Assembly: GCA_016235745.1 (NCBI GenBank)
Contig: JACRJA010000054.1
Location: forward strand, 1 to 43,590
Direction: 5' to 3'
Length of the DNA stretch: 43,590 bases
Origin: Rhodocyclales bacterium
GTDB taxonomy: Bacteria; Pseudomonadota; Gammaproteobacteria; Burkholderiales; Rhodocyclaceae
Shown in pieces: positions 40,422 through 43,590 of this stretch. The notes beneath the pieces were generated by a model, which saw only the letters and a list, made by a program, of their open reading frames with translations, was not told where the DNA came from and did no database searches. The position numbers and the translations under genes were made by a program. Each line of letters opens with the position of its first letter. The stretch's first letter is position 1.

Positions 40422-41150
40422 TCATTGACCCCGACGGACCGGCGAAGCCGTCCGCGCCAGAACCACCCCGTGGACGGACGCCGCGCCGGCTTCGAGCAAA
40501 GCTCCGGCCAGCGATTGCAACGTTGCCCCAGTGGTGAGCACGTCATCGACCACCCCGACCCGGCGTCCGGCGATCGCCTGCACCCGCTCCACGGCGAAGG
40601 CGCCGCGCAGGTTCTCGCGCCGCGCCAAGGCGTTCAGGCGGGCCTGCTGCGGCGTCTCGCGCCGGCGGCGTACTGCGTCGAGCCGCACCGGCAGGCGCCA
40701 CGCCGCGCCCAAGCCCTGGGCCAACAGCGCCGCCTGGTTGAACCCGCGCGAGCGCTGGCGCCGGGACGCGAGCGGCACTGGCAGCAGAAGGTCGATCTGC
40801 GCTGGCGGGGGCATCGTCTGCGCCATCGCCTGCGCGAGCGCCCGGCCCAGACGCAGGTCAGCGCCGTACTTGAGGCGCTGGATGAGGCCATCGAGCGGCG
40901 GCTCGTACCAAAACCCCGCCCGCACGGCGTCAAAGGACGGCGGATTCAGCGTACATTCGGCGCAGACCCCTTCGCACTCTTCCTCCGTCAGACGGTCGCC
41001 GCAGCGCCGGCATGCCCCCTCCGGCCTCCACGGCAGGAATTCGGCGCAGCAGGACGCACACAAACCCCGCACCGTCGTCCCCAGGCCGCACAGACCACAA
41101 CGCGAGGGCAGGAAAAAATCGACGAGCGGCGTAAAATCCGGCAAACTCAT
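40422..41150 (-). CDS. comF: ComF family phosphoribosyltransferase-like protein
   Basis: This 242-residue protein has an N-terminal double zinc site (CGLCG, CASC, CRRC, CAEC between residues 18 and 66) and a C-terminal phosphoribosyltransferase domain with the PRPP motif GVVDDVLTTGATL (about 199-211). The RGFNQAALLA segment is typical of ComF. Homologues act in DNA uptake in competent species, which fits with the type IV pilus genes here, but the biochemical role is unsettled. GGAGAG precedes the ATG. It diverges from bioC with only 15 bases between the start codons. Confidence 0.9.
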   Translation of the reverse strand: MSLPDFTPLVDFFLPSRCGLCGLGTTVRGLCASCCAEFLPWRPEGACRRCGDRLTEEECEGVCAECTLNPPSFDAVRAGFWYEPPLDGLIQRLKYGADLRLGRALAQAMAQTMPPPAQIDLLLPVPLASRRQRSRGFNQAALLAQGLGAAWRLPVRLDAVRRRRETPQQARLNALARRENLRGAFAVERVQAIAGRRVGVVDDVLTTGATLQSLAGALLEAGAASVHGVVLARTASPVRRGQ

Positions 41151-41165
41151 TTTCTCTCCGACGAC

Positions 41166-42038
41166 ATGCCCGACACCCCCGCCGCCTTCGGCCCCGACCT
41201 CGACCCCGCCCTCATCCGCCGCCGCGCCGAGCGCACGGCCGCAGCCTATCCGCAACACCGTTTTCTGGCCGAGGAAACGGCCCAGCGCCTGCTGGAGCGG
41301 CTCGACTACCTGCGCATCACCCCGCGGCGCCTGCTCGATCTCGGCGGCGGCCATGATCTCCCGGCCCTGCGCGCGCGCTACCCCCAGGCCGAAGCCATCG
41401 CCGTCGATTTCGCCCCGGCGCGGCTCGCGCATCTCGCCCCCCGGCCCTCGTGGCTCGCCCGGCTCGTGCGCCGCGAGCCAGGCAAGGCCGTGGTTGCCGA
41501 TGCGCACGCGCTGCCGCTAGCCACGGGCAGCATCGACTTCCTCTGGTCCAACCTGCTGCTGCACTGGCTCTCCGACCCGCTCCTCGCCCTCAAAGAGTGG
41601 CAGCGCGTGCTCGCCATAGGCGGCACCGTGTTCTTCGCCACCGTCGGCCCCGATACCCTGCGCGAACTGCGCGAGATACTCGGCCCCACCGCCGTACATC
41701 CTTTCCTCGACCTGCACGACGTAGGCGACCTGCTCGTGGCCGCCGGCTTCGCCGATCCGGTGATGGACATGCAGATGCTCACCCTGCGCTACCGCGATCC
41801 CGCGCGCCTGTGGCAGGATCTGCGCGCGGCCGGCGCGACCAACGCACGACGCGACCGCCACCGCACCCTCACCGGCAAAGCGCGCTGGCAGCAGGCGCTG
41901 GCGGCGCTGGAAACCCGGCGCGAGGCCGACGGCACGATTCCCATCACCGTCGAGCTCGTCTTCGGGCACGCCTGGAAGGAAGCGCCCAAGACCCTGCCCG
42001 ACGGGCGCGCAGTGATTCGGCTGCACCGCCGCGCCTGA
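41166..42038 (+). CDS. bioC: Malonyl-ACP O-methyltransferase BioC (SAM methyltransferase)
   Basis: This 290-residue class I methyltransferase matches BioC, which methylates malonyl-ACP to start biotin synthesis. The SAM motif LLDLGGGHDLPAL lies at about residues 56-68. VVADAHALPLATGSIDFLWSNLLLHWLSDP-like sequence near 110-139 and the FFATVGPDTLREL segment near 158 are strong BioC marks. The frame stays open far upstream, but the ATG at 41166 fits the family. Divergent comF next to bioC is a common beta-proteobacterial order. No other bio genes are in the window. Confidence 0.85.
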   Translation: MPDTPAAFGPDLDPALIRRRAERTAAAYPQHRFLAEETAQRLLERLDYLRITPRRLLDLGGGHDLPALRARYPQAEAIAVDFAPARLAHLAPRPSWLARLVRREPGKAVVADAHALPLATGSIDFLWSNLLLHWLSDPLLALKEWQRVLAIGGTVFFATVGPDTLRELREILGPTAVHPFLDLHDVGDLLVAAGFADPVMDMQMLTLRYRDPARLWQDLRAAGATNARRDRHRTLTGKARWQQALAALETRREADGTIPITVELVFGHAWKEAPKTLPDGRAVIRLHRRA

Positions 42039-42050
42039 CCGACGATCGCG

Positions 42051-43590
<1,540 letters not shown>

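Noticed and set aside
40320-41165. Upstream in-frame extension of bioC across comF
   Set aside because: The extension has no family similarity and would overlap all of comF; the ATG at 41166 matches the BioC length.

Overview
This is a GC-rich, tightly packed chromosomal stretch of housekeeping genes. Several local gene orders are ones I associate with Betaproteobacteria: psd-pssA-leuA; gpmA opposite rhodanese-grxC-secB-gpsA; pilB-pilC-pilD; fmdB-DUF502-aspS; comF opposite bioC; and a Mg-type HemB. The very short gaps, many ATGA stop/start overlaps and even overlapping convergent 3' ends suggest a small streamlined genome, perhaps of the Hydrogenophilaceae type. That genus-level idea is inference only. 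I see no phage, insertion sequence or CRISPR array. The only mobile-type gene is a truncated Rpn/YhgA-family protein at the right edge.

Layout, left to right. 1-5.8 kb: acyl-CoA and fatty/keto-acid metabolism (cysteine hydrolase, acetoacetyl-CoA synthetase, hot-dog thioesterase, ETF-quinone oxidoreductase) and a periplasmic alpha-carbonic-anhydrase-like protein that has lost zinc ligands. 5.9-9.2 kb: phosphatidylethanolamine synthesis (psd, pssA), then leuA behind a Leu-rich mini-ORF and its own promoter. 9.2-13.3 kb: membrane proteins DUF2069 and YihY, a PilZ-like protein, tRNA-Leu(UAA), DUF192, trxC and gloA. 13.3-16.2 kb: a leftward operon ffh / EI24 / CinA-like / gloA. 16.2-22.2 kb: a rightward operon of a CcsA-like protein (ypjD), a CNNM/CorC protein, then pilB, pilC and pilD. 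22.2-25.9 kb: fmdB, DUF502, aspS and argB. 25.9-29.7 kb: acyl carrier protein opposite an AMP-forming ligase, a PLP decarboxylase and a histidine phosphatase. 29.8-32.6 kb: glyA, nrdR and ribD. 32.6-37 kb: a leftward run gpmA / envC / ctp / moeB. 37.1-39.8 kb: rhodanese, grxC, secB, an SH3b protein and gpsA. 39.8-43.6 kb: trmL, comF opposite bioC, hemB and the Rpn fragment.

Most of the window is ordinary. The parts most worth a second look are: (1) the carbonic-anhydrase fold with Gln at two of the three zinc-His positions; (2) the ACP/ligase/PLP-decarboxylase trio, which resembles the exosortase-A (PEP-CTERM) associated set but sits among housekeeping genes with no exosortase here; (3) a possible leucine attenuation leader before leuA; and (4) an operator-like palindrome between the thioesterase and ETF-QO genes.
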